DNA from: Lineus longissimus
Lineage: Eukaryota; Nemertea; Pilidiophora; Heteronemertea; Lineidae
Assembly: GCF_910592395.1 (NCBI RefSeq)
Contig: NC_088324.1
Coordinates: 1,056,001-1,120,000 of the forward strand
DNA length: 64,000 nucleotides
Direction: 5' to 3'
Shown: piece after piece, positions 47,728 through 58,192 of the stretch
Layout of the letters: each line of letters begins with the position of its first letter
How positions within the stretch are numbered: position 1 is the first letter of the stretch
The notes under the pieces: model-generated
Told to the model about the DNA's origin: nothing
The model's input: the letters and a program-made list of their open reading frames with translations, nothing else
Databases searched by the model: none
Position numbers and translations under genes: made by a program

Positions 47728-48166
47728 ATGGTATATTCCGACCTGCCGAGCTACTTGATAGCAGTCTACGTACTGATACCGGTCATAGTGTTTGTCCTTC
47801 TCGTCATTCTAATCTACATCTGCTGTTCAAAACGATTCCGCTTAAATTGGTTCGAGCGATCGCTTCTCGACCATCAGGAGGAATGCCAGAGGATTAACTG
47901 TGTGAGTTCGCACTCACCGTCCTCGCACACGGCGCCAAGGTTATCGTGCGGGTCGCTGCGCAGGACTAGTCTAAAGTATGGACCGTTGATTGCGACACCG
48001 AGGACAAGCATGGGTTCGAACCCCAGCCATGCGAGCACCCCGGGTGGAACTAATGATGCGCAGTCATCGGATAGCAGCGAAAACTTCTGGGTTCCGCCCG
48101 ACGTGGTCAAAAAGAAACGGGCGCAGAGTTTAGTTGCGGCCATGCTGCACCAGGAGAGCGATGAAG
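47728..48166 (+). CDS. first coding exon of a membrane-anchored protein
   Basis: The ATG is in a strong context (GACAATGG). The frame encodes 146 codons plus one base and then meets a donor (GATGAAG/GTAGGC), so the exon ends in phase 1. Residues about 9-33 are a single membrane segment (YLIAVYVLIPVIVFVLLVIL...), followed by a CC pair and the basic SKRFR. This suggests an N-terminal signal-anchor with a cytosolic tail and possible palmitoylation. The remainder is a Ser/Pro/Thr-rich linker ending FWVPPDVVKKKRAQSLVAAM. The exon is richer in GC and CpG than its surroundings, as expected for coding sequence. Reading through the donor, the frame stops at 48186. I do not recognise the family: anchor, cysteines, basic patch and Ser-rich linker recall synaptotagmin-like proteins, but no C2 domain lies in the window. 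Continuation is probably by the 84-nt exon near 56.7 kb. Confidence 0.6.
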
Positions 48167-48555
48167 GTAGGCTAACTATTCTTTAGAACTTTCTTGCTGA
48201 TTGTTCATATTTGATTTTATTGCAGATTTGTGAGAAAGGTTGTTTTTGAAAATTTCTCTCAAGTTAGAATGTAAATTTAGAGCAGAACCAATCACTGTTT
48301 GTGATATTCACATTCATATTGACAGATATTTGTCTTGTCATCAATCATAATTTAGAAGAAATATTTCGATAACTTCATGCTACTTATACGGAGAGTCACT
48401 CTTGTTATGTTGGGTCTTTCATTGAAATTATATCAAAATTCTGACACGATGATATTTCCAATCTTTCACATGCCACTTTAACCCTTCCTCACTAAAATGC
48501 TATAGAAATAACGAAGACGTTTCTTAAATGTATACTGAGGATACTAAACCTTTAA

Positions 48556-48776
48556 AGGGACACTAAAGGCTGCAGTTAGGTAGGTGAGGTAAAGATACAC
48601 AATGTCGCCAATAGGGGTCTCCATCTCACAGTACCTCAAAACTATTCAGGCTTAGATAATGAATATATTTAGTGCTGAGTCTAACATGATCCAGTGCCTT
48701 TATTGTGCATCTGAGTCACCCGAAGATGGCCAATTCAACCCTGCTGCTCCTGCCCATAGCCCCCCTTTAAGATAAC
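48556..48776. mobile_element. possible TTAA-flanked MITE
   Basis: Flanked by TTAA at 48552-48555 and 48777-48780. The ends match only over AGGG/CCCT, so the call is weak. The interior is non-coding. It lies in the presumed first intron. Confidence 0.4.
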
Positions 48777-48780
48777 CGTG

Positions 48781-51700
48781 ATTGTACCTTCTCTATTGAA
48801 GAGGTCGGATCTGTTTTGATCGTTTCGATTCCTTTATTCAACATGACAACTATTGGTGTGTGTTGTTGTCACCAACGCCTTGGTTTGGGGTGATGTCACG
48901 AACGCCTCGGCGAGAGAGGTGCTCATAACATATCAGATCGGAGGATGTGGGGGTGGGGATAACTTCGTTCATTATCTTGGCAATCTAATACGCAATGTCT
49001 GCTGACATGCCTTTGTAATTCTCGATGAAGACTTTTTAGCTCAGCTGACATAGTCAGCGGAGCTAGTAGAATAGCTGTTCAAATGGTGTCCGTCCTGCAA
49101 TCCATCCATCTAGGGACCCATCTGTGGACAAAATTGGACATTTCTGATTGGGAAGGCCTAGCCACTTCGTTGACGGTGCTAAATTAGGAGTTGCCCAAGG
49201 TGAACTCAAAAAACGAAAAATCAGCGCGATCCGACCTGTATTAAGAGAATGAGGTCATTTCGCGTGTAGATTTCTTTCCCTTTTTACCTCGGTCCACAGA
49301 GCAAATATTGTTTTTAAATGTGGCTGAATATTTTTTAATATTTTTTCATTTTTTACTTTTAATGGAATTAATATGGTTTTCACCGCCAGTTGGCGCTGCA
49401 GGCACATTGACTGAATTTTGGCGATTTCAAATTTGGCGGTGGCTCAACTTTTTGCAAGCAGTGCCGCTGATTGGCCGATCGATAGAAGAGATGCCACCAT
49501 TTAAAAATGGCGGTAGTCGCTGCTTCAATGAAGATGAGTGAACTTTCTCATGTTCAATCGGTTGATACTCTTTTAATCAACATGACCATGTACCTGAAAT
49601 TTGTTTAGGTACTGAAAAGAGTCTATATAATTCAGATTTATCGATAGTTTTTTATAATATTGCGGAAATTTTGTGCACAAATTAGCGAAAGTTGGTGCTC
49701 GTCTCATGTCATTTTAGAGCGAGAAATTTGTTTCCGTCGATCTCTACCACTGAAAAATCGCTTGCATAGCTTCGAATTTTTGTGAAAATAAGTATCTGAA
49801 CTTAGTTTCAAATAGTCTAGAGAGTTACCTTTGTGGTGATACATATGGTATGTGATAAATATTTGTGGAATTTGTGAAATTCGGTTTTCAAACGTGCCGA
49901 TGATGCAAGCGATCTCGCGTGAATTTTGCAAGTCCTGATATGTCGACCGGGTGTCAAAAATCACTCGCCTAAATTCAATTCAAAGATCAAAAATAATATC
50001 TGAACTTAGTTTCAAATAGCCTACGCAATTATCATTTCGGTGATATATAATGCATGCATGTAATAATTGATTAATCTACCTAAAACGCGCTATTAAAACG
50101 GCGAAAGATCGTGATAAACACTCTGGTGGCGGTCGCACTAAATAACGACCGGTAGGGCCCGGCGTCTGGCGGAGAAAAAAAGGTAGCGGCCGGAGGTTGA
50201 AACGGGATTTTTATGCACTTTTAATTGTATATATATGTTGTTTGGATGTATTTCTAACAGTTCTGTAACTTTGATGACCAAGCTTGCGCCCAAAGTTGGT
50301 GAAATTGATGCTTGTTTATGGACTGCGCTAGCGACCGGAGAATTCGCCGTCGGCCATTTTGGCTACGGTCCCTGAGTTGTTGTGGTTGGCAATTTTGCAA
50401 CAAATTTCGCCATTTAGGCTACGTTTGTTTACAATTATTTTGAAAGTCACATTATGACATCGTAGTATGAATTCCACTGCAGTTTCGTTACGCAGCAATG
50501 CTCATGTTTTTGGTTTGCAATCCTGTACTGTCTGTACACTGCGCTGTGCATGGCTGTACTGTAGCTGTAGTGTAAAAAAGACAAAAACCATAGCCTAGCC
50601 CTATAGGACAGGCTTAGAGTATAACTCAACAAACAGGCCCTCATGATTCATTTGATGGACACCTTATTTGATAGTACCTCATCATTAAGTCCACTAGATC
50701 CTGTTCTGTCACATGTCGTAGACGATAGACAATTTTCAAAATGTAGTACACCACTCGCTCATCTTTAAGCCCATGCAGCTCTCGGCTCACATCATGTGGG
50801 CACGGTTGGCTGTTGAGTGTTATGGTTCAGTCTGTGAGACTAATTTAAAGAGGTTACACTTTTATTTTGAATTGGAAAACAGCCCACAGGACTGACTTTT
50901 CACTGAGTAATAAGTGTGCCCTTCGAAGGTAAAGTCTCTTTCTGGATTTGCTTCCATAGATGCCTTGTTCAGGATATCATCTGACCGATGCCTGATCAAG
51001 CACAGACTGTATCCGGTGGTGTACATTTCCCCGTCTATGTCACCCTTTTTTATTCAGTCAGTGTTAATTTCTCTTCTCTTTTTTTACAGATTAACTGTTG
51101 TTGGTTATTGCAAGAGGAGTCGTTGGCACATTTCAAGTCAAGCACTTGCTGTTCCCACATTCAGAGTGAGGTGTGCTTACTCGTTTTACTGCTTTCCATT
51201 CCCGGAGAGCGTTATCAAATATCTGCTGCAAGGCAACAAATATCTGCCGCAAGGCGCTTCAAATATCTGCCGAAAGGCATCAAATATCTGCCGCACCAAT
51301 AAAGTTCATTTTGTTAACCAACTCTTTATCTTCTTTTCTTCACATACAAAAAAGACCGTCCCAAACATTTGGCTGCATCCACTTCATCAATGTCCAGACA
51401 ACAGTCGGTTCATTTGACCATTGTAAAGCACCAGGCCCCACCTCACAAAATACACTCCATGTGCATGTTATTAGTTCCACCTACGCTGCATGAAGACAAG
51501 GACTCCACTCTTTGACGTCACCATACAACTCCTTGACGTCATCACACACCCCACTACTGCAACGGCAATAGAAATGACTTTACGTCATAATACCAGGGTG
51601 ACGTCAACTCAGTACTTCAGCATGCACTGATATAGCAAGAAGGTCTTTCGCATCAGCACTTCTGCGTGCTAGACGTTATAGCTTCACGTTGCCTCATAAT

Positions 51701-52256
51701 AACGTTACCGACACACACTTGGCCCTTGCCTTCACCTATCCATTTCAGCTGAGCGCCAGGCCCTTGGGCCTCTTGTTCTCTGTTGATGTCTCTCCATCAG
51801 ATATGAGGCTTGCATGAAGTAAAGTGATCCATACATTGCGAGCTGGCATTAATTAAATGTTCGCGTAGAGACCGTTTGTTATATTTCTACATACTTTTTT
51901 GCGGCCGTTTTATTACTCTGTGGCTTCTAACGAGGTTGATTCGTATGGCATATGAATTGACGCAGTCCGGCCGATCATGTTTAATTTAGCCACAATAATG
52001 TTATCATTCTGATCATTATTCAAACAATCATTTATCTGTGCCTATTTACATCCATCACAAATCTAATAATGAGGGGTAATAAATGTGTCATAGCTTGCAT
52101 CAAGCATTGTGTAGAGTTTAGAACAAGTCAACATTTGGAGTGATTCATAATTTGACTCGGCACACCCTTTGTTACCTTGAGTAACAAACAAACACCAGTG
52201 CATATTATTCAAATATCATCTGAAAAAAGAAATACGTCATTTTCAAGTTGCTGATA
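48781..52256. other. presumed intron, no exon recognised
   Basis: No supported exon. It contains a short hairpin (TAGCTCAGCTGAC / GTCAGCGGAGCTA, 49037-49065), a four-unit repeat of roughly 22 bp (CAAATATCTGCCGCAAGGC) at 51217-51297, three TGACGTCA octamers within 94 bp (51513, 51534, 51599), and a repeat tail TTTCAGCTGAGCGCCAGGCC...CTCTTGTT at 51742-51777 that recurs at 59291-59326. Confidence 0.45.
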
Positions 52257-52436
52257 CCGGTGTAACATCTGTGGTTGTTTCCCATGTGTCAGTGTTTCCA
52301 AACAATAGGCAGCTAGAGAGACCACGACTTTTCAATAGGAGGGATACACAGAAAAACTTGTCAGTCAATTTTTGAGCGTTCCCAAACAATGAGAGGAAAC
52401 ACTCAAAAACAGAAACACTCACATATGTTACACCGG
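52257..52436 (-). mobile_element. MITE family D, copy 2 (inverted)
   Basis: 180 bp with CCGGTGTAACATCTG and ATGTTACACCGG ends, the reverse of 4822-5001. It directly abuts, and interrupts, the 3' LTR of the miniature retrotransposon to its right. Confidence 0.8.
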
Positions 52437-52772
52437 GACCTCTCGCTTATAAGGCCATCACTCTACCGACTGAGCTACAGGGAATTTCCCTCTAGCCTGG
52501 GCCAGTAGGAATGATGCCACCACTACATACATACTCCCCCTGTTCGGGAAAGTTGTGTCCTCACAAACGGATTGTTCCATGATACAAAGGGTTAATTCAT
52601 TGTCCAAAGACACACCAGCATATAAACAAATTATTAGTGCCCTTTTACCACGTTGGGCGCCAAATGTTACAGAGAAAAAACATCAAGGTCCAACCGGGGA
52701 TTGAACCCGGGACTTCTCGCTTATAAGGCCATCACTCTACCGACTGAGCTAAAGGGAATTCCCTCTAGCCTG
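52437..52772 (-). mobile_element. TRIM-like LTR retrotransposon with tRNA-like LTRs
   Basis: Read on the minus strand. The 5' LTR (about 52772-52665, missing its first ~40 bp) ends TGTAACA. After two bases comes TGGCGCCCAACGTGG (52662-52648), a classic primer-binding site for tRNA-Lys. The internal region is only about 130 bp and non-coding. A purine tract (AGGGGGAG, ending about 52534) precedes the 3' LTR, which starts TGTATGTAGTGG at 52531 and is cut off at 52437 by the neighbouring MITE. Both LTRs contain a tRNA-like segment with an A box (TAGCTCAGTCGGTAGAG). The 5' LTR also keeps the B box GGTTCAATCC. The anticodon-stem region does not pair well, so it is tRNA-derived rather than a tRNA gene. 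The layout fits a terminal-repeat retrotransposon in miniature, mobilised only by enzymes made elsewhere. Confidence 0.6.
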
Positions 52773-53589
52773 TTTTCAGATGATACATTGTTAACAACTA
52801 AGAACATACTATTTAAAAGAAACATCCTCCACCACATTTTTGGAAATGCTGCAGAACAGCATAAGTCTGTCGATTTCATTATCCCACCACGTGCATTGTA
52901 GAATCCCGTTTTAAATACTTTTGAATCGGACAGTATTGCTCTAATGTTTAGTTCACAACTAGGACAGTTTCTCTTTCCAAATTAATGAAACATGATTAGG
53001 GGCTAGTGAAGGTCCGATGCAAGAATGTTGTGTGTTGCAACGGGGAGAGTGCATTTTCTAAGCATTTAACAGTTAATTGATGAAACATTTACGTACATAT
53101 AAGCCAGATACGAATATAAGAATAGGACATTTACTTACATTAGTGCGCTAAGACAGTTAGTGTCGTACCATTTCGACTAATGCTAATTAGCCTATTGTGA
53201 TTCGATTCAAAAGGAAATCATATGTTCTTCACCAAATTCTTTAATCCTCAGATAAATCTATCACGTTTTCCTGCAGTAATTTATTTCCCTGATATCTTTA
53301 CAGAAAGCATGCGAAAATATACCTTCAACTCAATATATTTTCTTGACAATAATCAATGTTTAACACCAAACAATCCAATAATATATATTGAACATATTTT
53401 ATGGGTTTTCCGATGCAATGACATCATCTTTCATCCCGGTACTTTGAAGTCGCTTAAGAAGACAATATTCATTTATGTGTTAAAATCGGGGATTGGTCAC
53501 AGTTGGGCCACTCGGCTAGTAAGTTATTGATTGAAGGTTTAGGTCCTGAAGTGATACTTATATATCTTCAGCATGGTCTCAAACAGTAA
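52773..53589. other. presumed intron, no exon recognised
   Basis: AT-rich. The + strand frame at 53222-53530 is rich in F, I, N and Y as expected from AT-rich non-coding DNA, and is not called. Confidence 0.4.
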
Positions 53590-53880
53590 TTGATTGGTGA
53601 TGTTTCACCTGATCACCTTTCTGGTGATGGCATTCATTATTGCTTGGGGTATCTTTGGATGCTTCTTCCGAGTTACCTGAGTTTTTATGTCCATCTATTC
53701 AGTCCCATCCATATTTCAAATGTTAACGTTCCACCCACGGTCTTTGGGAGGAATTTGACGACACTCGATGGCCTCAATTTGAGTACCAAGACTCAACAGG
53801 AAAATATGATGAGCCTGAAAAACGGCCACTCAAGACAGACTGGTACCAAAAACTATCTTCGGCCGTGTCTCCTTTTTGGT
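53590..53880 (+). pseudogene. coding-like fragment, possibly a decayed gene
   Basis: One + frame from 53605 reads MFHLITFLVMAFIIAWGIFG, then CFFRV, a membrane-like segment ending in a stop at about 53680. A second frame near 53740-53880 reads EEFDDTRWPQFEYQDSTGKY, then DEPEKRPLKTDWYQKLSSAV, then SPFW and a stop. Its composition looks like real protein rather than noise. The two pieces are in different frames and no good splice sites join them; a weak acceptor (TTTGGGAG) precedes the second. This could be a frameshifted retrocopy or two badly delimited exons. I do not recognise the protein. Confidence 0.25.
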
Positions 53881-55490
53881 GAAACCAACATTAGCACCTC
53901 ACCACCCAAATCCTGGTTGAGAAATCGAGCCTCCTGTTGCCAACAGAAGGTGCCACGTACTTTACAAGTGAACACGTTCTACATTGCACAGAAAGTAGAA
54001 AGCTGTGTTTAACCCTGAAATGGTCAGAATCGACGATATTCACTATCATAATTTTGGTACAATGGTCATACCTCGACCTTTGGCGTTGTGAAACCCCTTC
54101 CGAATTGAGATCCATATTTCTCTGCATCTCAATGATATATCTCTGAACAGATGCCGCCATCATACAGAATGAATTTGTCTGTTTACACCGATAAAAGCTG
54201 TTGTTGTTTAACATTTGTTTCAAAACCAGATGTTTGGAAAGCAGTTTTTGAAGCTGTTGTGCAAACATGGCAGTATTTGTATATTTAGATGACAATTCCT
54301 TTTCGAGGCACGTTATGATGAGGGTGAGAAGTCCCTCGTGTGTAACGAAGTTGCAAAGATAAGTGCTAAGTTTCAATTGTGTATAGTCATGAGATGTGAA
54401 ATTCTTAAAAATCAGAGAATGACAATACTCATGCATTCTCTACCAAAATTAGCATTATAAGAGCGGATTCGTATATCTTTGAGTTTTTTTGTTTCAAATG
54501 CAGGTTCTCGATCCATGATTGTTGGCCAAACATTGTTCATTACAATTTTGCTATGTATATAGTGCATATTGCCTGGCTGCCTAGCAATTATCTGTCAAAA
54601 CAGGCCTGATAGGAAATTATCAATTTTATTAGGGGATTATTCTGAGATTAATATCATCATTAAAACATTTAAATGTAAGGAATTCCTCAACAAGTTGTCT
54701 GTGTGTTGTTATCTGTCCGCTTTGAGCGGCTTGTTATGAAAGTGTGCGGTTACTCGGTCGAACCACTTCACCATTCCCCTGATCGGTCAATGGGAAACAC
54801 TTGTCAGGATGGGTGTTAGATAACTTGTGCGATCATTCTGATGGTTATCTGGCTAATGAGAGACTAAAATTGACTGTTTCACATGGAATGCTCTAGGGGC
54901 AGACGTTGCACTCTCATGATGAAACAAAGTTGAGGTTTGATACCCAATACTGACACTTTGCTTGGGCAATTCACTTCACTTCAATATTGATTCATTCTTT
55001 TTAATAAACATTGGAGCGAGATCCCTTGAATCAGGCCCCTGGCCTGGGCAAATAAAAGATGGTATCACTTGAGGGACTGGAATGGACTCGTCTTAAGCCA
55101 ATGACGGAAACACTGTGCTCATTACTGGGGTGGCCAAGCATAGGCGGCAAACAATGAACGCTCGACGTATCTTACGTTAGAGGAATTTCTACAAACCTGC
55201 ACGAAACGTACATGGAGAAAACCGTATGATGCTTGTCTAATCTGTTTATGATAGATTGTCAGGCTTGTATGGCGAATGTCCAGAGACAGGATTGAGTTAG
55301 CATTACGAATGTTTTGGCCGCTGTCCTTAACGTGACCTATAGATCATGCCATTATCAACACGTATGATGAGGCTGTTTCATCACCAAGGCTGATACTCAT
55401 TAATTCAATCATCGGGGAGATGCTCATTATGGGATGGTACACGCAACAGGCAGATTCTGAATGGGTTGTCTTCATAACACGTAATACTAA
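53881..55490. other. presumed intron, nothing certain
   Basis: A 181-codon minus-strand frame (53891-54436) is among the longer non-repeat frames. It has no domain that I can name and overlaps + strand frames, so it is left uncalled. Confidence 0.35.
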
Positions 55491-55651
55491 CAGTAGAACT
55501 TCTCTATCAGGGACACTTTCGGTACTAACAAGTGTTTTCCTTAATAGAGAGGTTAAATTGAGTGGATACAACCACTTTGGAACCAAAACTATTGTCCTTA
55601 ATAGGGAAATTGTCCTTAATAGAGAGGTGTCTGCTAAGGGACGTTCCACTG
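55491..55651 (-). mobile_element. pogo/Tigger-like MITE, copy 3
   Basis: 161 bp with ends CAGTAGAACTTCTC and GGACGTTCCACTG; TA follows at 55652-55653 and AA precedes (a mutated TA). Internal words match copy 2. Confidence 0.75.
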
Positions 55652-55653
55652 TA

Positions 55654-56685
55654 TGACGTGAACTGCATTTCCACAAAAAGGGATACCTTTTTCATTATAA
55701 TTATACACATGATATTGATGTGGAAGGAACTCAATATCCCACATTGAAAATCCTCCATGATCAAACTTAAGTCTACTGCAGTTCCCGTCAAATCTGCCGT
55801 CAACTGATCATGAAGATAATGTTAACCTTCAAATTGATTTTGCTATCAAGACAGGTGGAAGCCCATCTAAGCACGTGAGATTATGATGTTGACCCGGTAA
55901 GCTGGGCGATCAGCCTAGTGAGAATCATCAGGTCATACCGGTATCATAGCCTGCGCAACGAGGAGACAAGTCATTTCAAACCTAATCCGCCGGTTAATTA
56001 AGAGTTGTGATGGGGCGAGGGGGCAGTGGGTGCGTGTATGCATTGTACATAACGGTCTCGTGATTGCTTTTTTTATAGGAATTCGTCAGCTCTGCATTGG
56101 TCATGTAGTGTGGTGTCATCATCACTCGATCCATAAGCTATAAAACTCTGCAGCGGCTCATTGAGACCAGCCCTAATTTTGAGGTTATTGCGAATGCATT
56201 GATTACAGGCAAATTATGCATTCAAAATACTCATTTTGCGAGGATTTGAATAATATATACTTTGTTGGAGCATTTTAGTCATCTTCCAACAGTCATTATT
56301 TGGAATGTGACCCAAGACTAAAAACAAGGAATGGCGGTCACTACAATGGCTACTTATCCAAAGAGTAAGTCTGCAGTGAACGCCACACGCATCATAAGTT
56401 GCTTCAATCGCAGACGATCAAGGGTGTTTGCTGGTTAAGGGATAGTGTGTGGTTTAGGAAATTTATGCTTATTTTTGGTAACAATGACACGAGCGAGTTG
56501 ATTTTGGTGTTGGTGATATTTATTTATTCATTTTAGTCAACCAGGTGTATTTACTTTCACGACTTGTTGACACGACTCATCAGATGTTATGCATTTTCTC
56601 ATATTACCTGCTGATTTTAATCATCTCGTCACAGGACTAAAGCTCATGCATTTCCATGTTAAAATGTGCTATTTTATGTGCGTAG
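55654..56685. other. presumed intron
   Basis: No repeat or exon recognised until the acceptor at 56685. The last ~50 bases belong to the duplicated block shared with 59510-59564. Confidence 0.4.
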
Positions 56686-56769
56686 GGAAGAAGAGAGTGA
56701 GTCGGCTGCGATCGGCCCCCACCCCCAATCATATCATACGGGAACGAGATCGTGGTAAAACCCCCCAAG
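56686..56769 (+). CDS. 84-nt exon, copy A of a tandem duplicate
   Basis: It follows TTTTATGTGCGTAG and ends at CCAAG/GTAAAACT. Two bases, 27 codons and one base give a symmetric phase 1-1 exon that fits the phase-1 donor of the exon ending at 48166. Its codons read KKRVSRLRSAPTPNHIIRER then DRGKTPQ, a basic, Ser/Pro-containing and probably disordered segment. All 84 bases recur unchanged at 59565-59648 with flanking intron sequence. A second GTAAAA donor 14 bases upstream (GATCGTG/GTAAAA) could give a shorter, frame-changing form. Exon status rests on phase, splice sites and exact conservation between copies; no family is recognised. Confidence 0.5.
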
Positions 56770-56950
56770 GTAAAACTCTCTGTTCCATTTTATCCTGTCT
56801 TCCATTTTAATTCTCTAGTTTACCAGTAGTGGCGTCGCTCGTGTGGCCAGACTCGGTGGTGGGTTTTTATAAACGGCGTGCCGTCTGATGTACGATTTAC
56901 TGGTCTTGATTCTCTGCCTTCTAGTCCTCCTCTGATTCTTGTAAGCTTAG

Positions 56951-57045
56951 AATCCTGTAGCCACACGCCTTTGAAAGACAGCTTGAGCGCCACCTTTGGC
57001 AGTAGCAAGAAACTAATCCAACGATGTCTGTGTCCTCTCTTTGGA
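56951..57045 (+). CDS. possible exon after copy A
   Basis: An acceptor-like CTGATTCTTGTAAGCTTAG precedes it and a consensus donor GGA/GTAAGT follows. In phase 1 it stays open for 31 codons (SCSHTPLKDSLSATFGSSKK, then LIQRCLCPLFG) and ends in phase 0. A competing acceptor at 56925 would need a different phase. The segment is absent from the second duplicate near 59.8 kb. The call is tentative. Confidence 0.25.
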
Positions 57046-57849
57046 GTAAGTTGCAGCTCAAATCAAAAAGTGGAATTAGATTGTTTGGATTAAAAGAACA
57101 TTCTGGAAGAAGCGCTGCAGTGTTTTATTGCAGAGATGAGCAATTGTTATTGCGTGTGACAAAAATTACTAGTCTGTCAAAAGGTGGTGCTTATCAAAGT
57201 TGGTGCTTGTCAAAGCAATTCTGTTGTCCGTGTTTTTTTCTCAGAGTTTCTCAACAAATCTTTGTCTCTTTGCAATCTACAGGTTGTCTCGTAAACATAT
57301 CGTAACAAAATCTTGCTCTTCTATATATTCGAGTGCCACAATTTGATATTCTATGTTGTAATTTATTTCAATATTCTTTTTGCTCATATTTTCATGATGT
57401 ATGAAGTTGAGGTAGTCAGTGTGTGCTATGTGAATGATGCCGTGTTATTCAATGGTCTGTGAGCATTTATGAGGACTGCGTTTCTTGTGCGTGTGTGTGT
57501 TTCAGGTTGTCTCATGATGTGAACTTGATCGCTTGGTTGACACTATAGTAATGAGACTGGCTGGTGCACTGCCCCCTCCCCCTCATGATCATGTTGTGAG
57601 TCTTGCCGCTGCTGGCCAGACTTGAGATGAGAGCATGTGACTGGGGAGATTCGCCTGCTCTTTGTGAAGGATCCTAGGGTTCGTTTCGGTGCATTCAGCA
57701 TAGACAGTACATACAGCCATCGTTCCTTGATGCTTGACTGGTGAACGAATTCGTCCAGGGGGGAGGGAGGACAAACTGATGCAATACCACAGATTGCTGA
57801 TTGGGAGTGACGTGCACAGGCCGCTTTAACCTGGGGCCTGAATGGGAAC
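57046..57849. other. intron; duplicated block
   Basis: 57240-57480 aligns with 59820-60065 (TTGCAATCTACAGGTTGTCT, GAAGTTGAGGTAGTCAGTGT), the right-hand part of the same tandem duplication. No exon called. Confidence 0.5.
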
Positions 57850-57853
57850 TTAA

Positions 57854-58188
57854 AGCGAACTGGAACCGCCGAGCGATTTATTCAACTTTTCGACTTTCAC
57901 CGCCCGAGAAAGTCAAACTTCCAACTTCCTATTCGAGTTCAGATTTGTAGCTCCGCCCCAAGTGCCCGAGCATGCGCAGTTCAATTTGTTATTATTGAGA
58001 ATCATGTGAGAATCACGTGAGTCATGCGATCTTTCATTCATGAATTTTCGTAGTAAATTCCATAGTAGTGACGTCACTGAATGATTGACAGCTAGGCGCC
58101 ATGTTACATTCATGCCTCGTTCTGATCACCCGATACGCGGGAAATGAAAACGAGGTCATACGAACTGGCTTGGCGGTTCCAGTTCGCT
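57854..58188. mobile_element. TTAA-flanked MITE, GGAACCGCC ends
   Basis: 335 bp flanked by TTAA (57850-57853 and 58189-58192). The 21-bp terminal inverted repeats AGCGAACTGGAACCGCCGAG.. have one mismatch. The interior is non-coding and contains TCACGTGA (58013-58020) and TGACGTCA (58079-58086). TTAA duplications fit piggyBac-type insertion; TTA-type duplications of PIF/Harbinger cannot be excluded. Confidence 0.75.
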
Positions 58189-58192
58189 TTAA

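Noticed and set aside
47728-48166. Naming the exon as a specific synaptotagmin
   Set aside because: Only the N-terminal anchor and linker are visible, and no C2 domain or diagnostic motif is in the window, so a gene symbol would be a guess.
52683-52760. A tRNA gene on the minus strand
   Set aside because: The A and B boxes and T arm are good, but the anticodon stem does not pair and the acceptor ends do not match. The segment is duplicated inside LTR-like repeats, so it is tRNA-derived.
53891-54436. 181-codon minus-strand ORF
   Set aside because: No recognisable domain, start context or splice sites, and + strand frames overlap it. It could be real, but the sequence alone does not support it.
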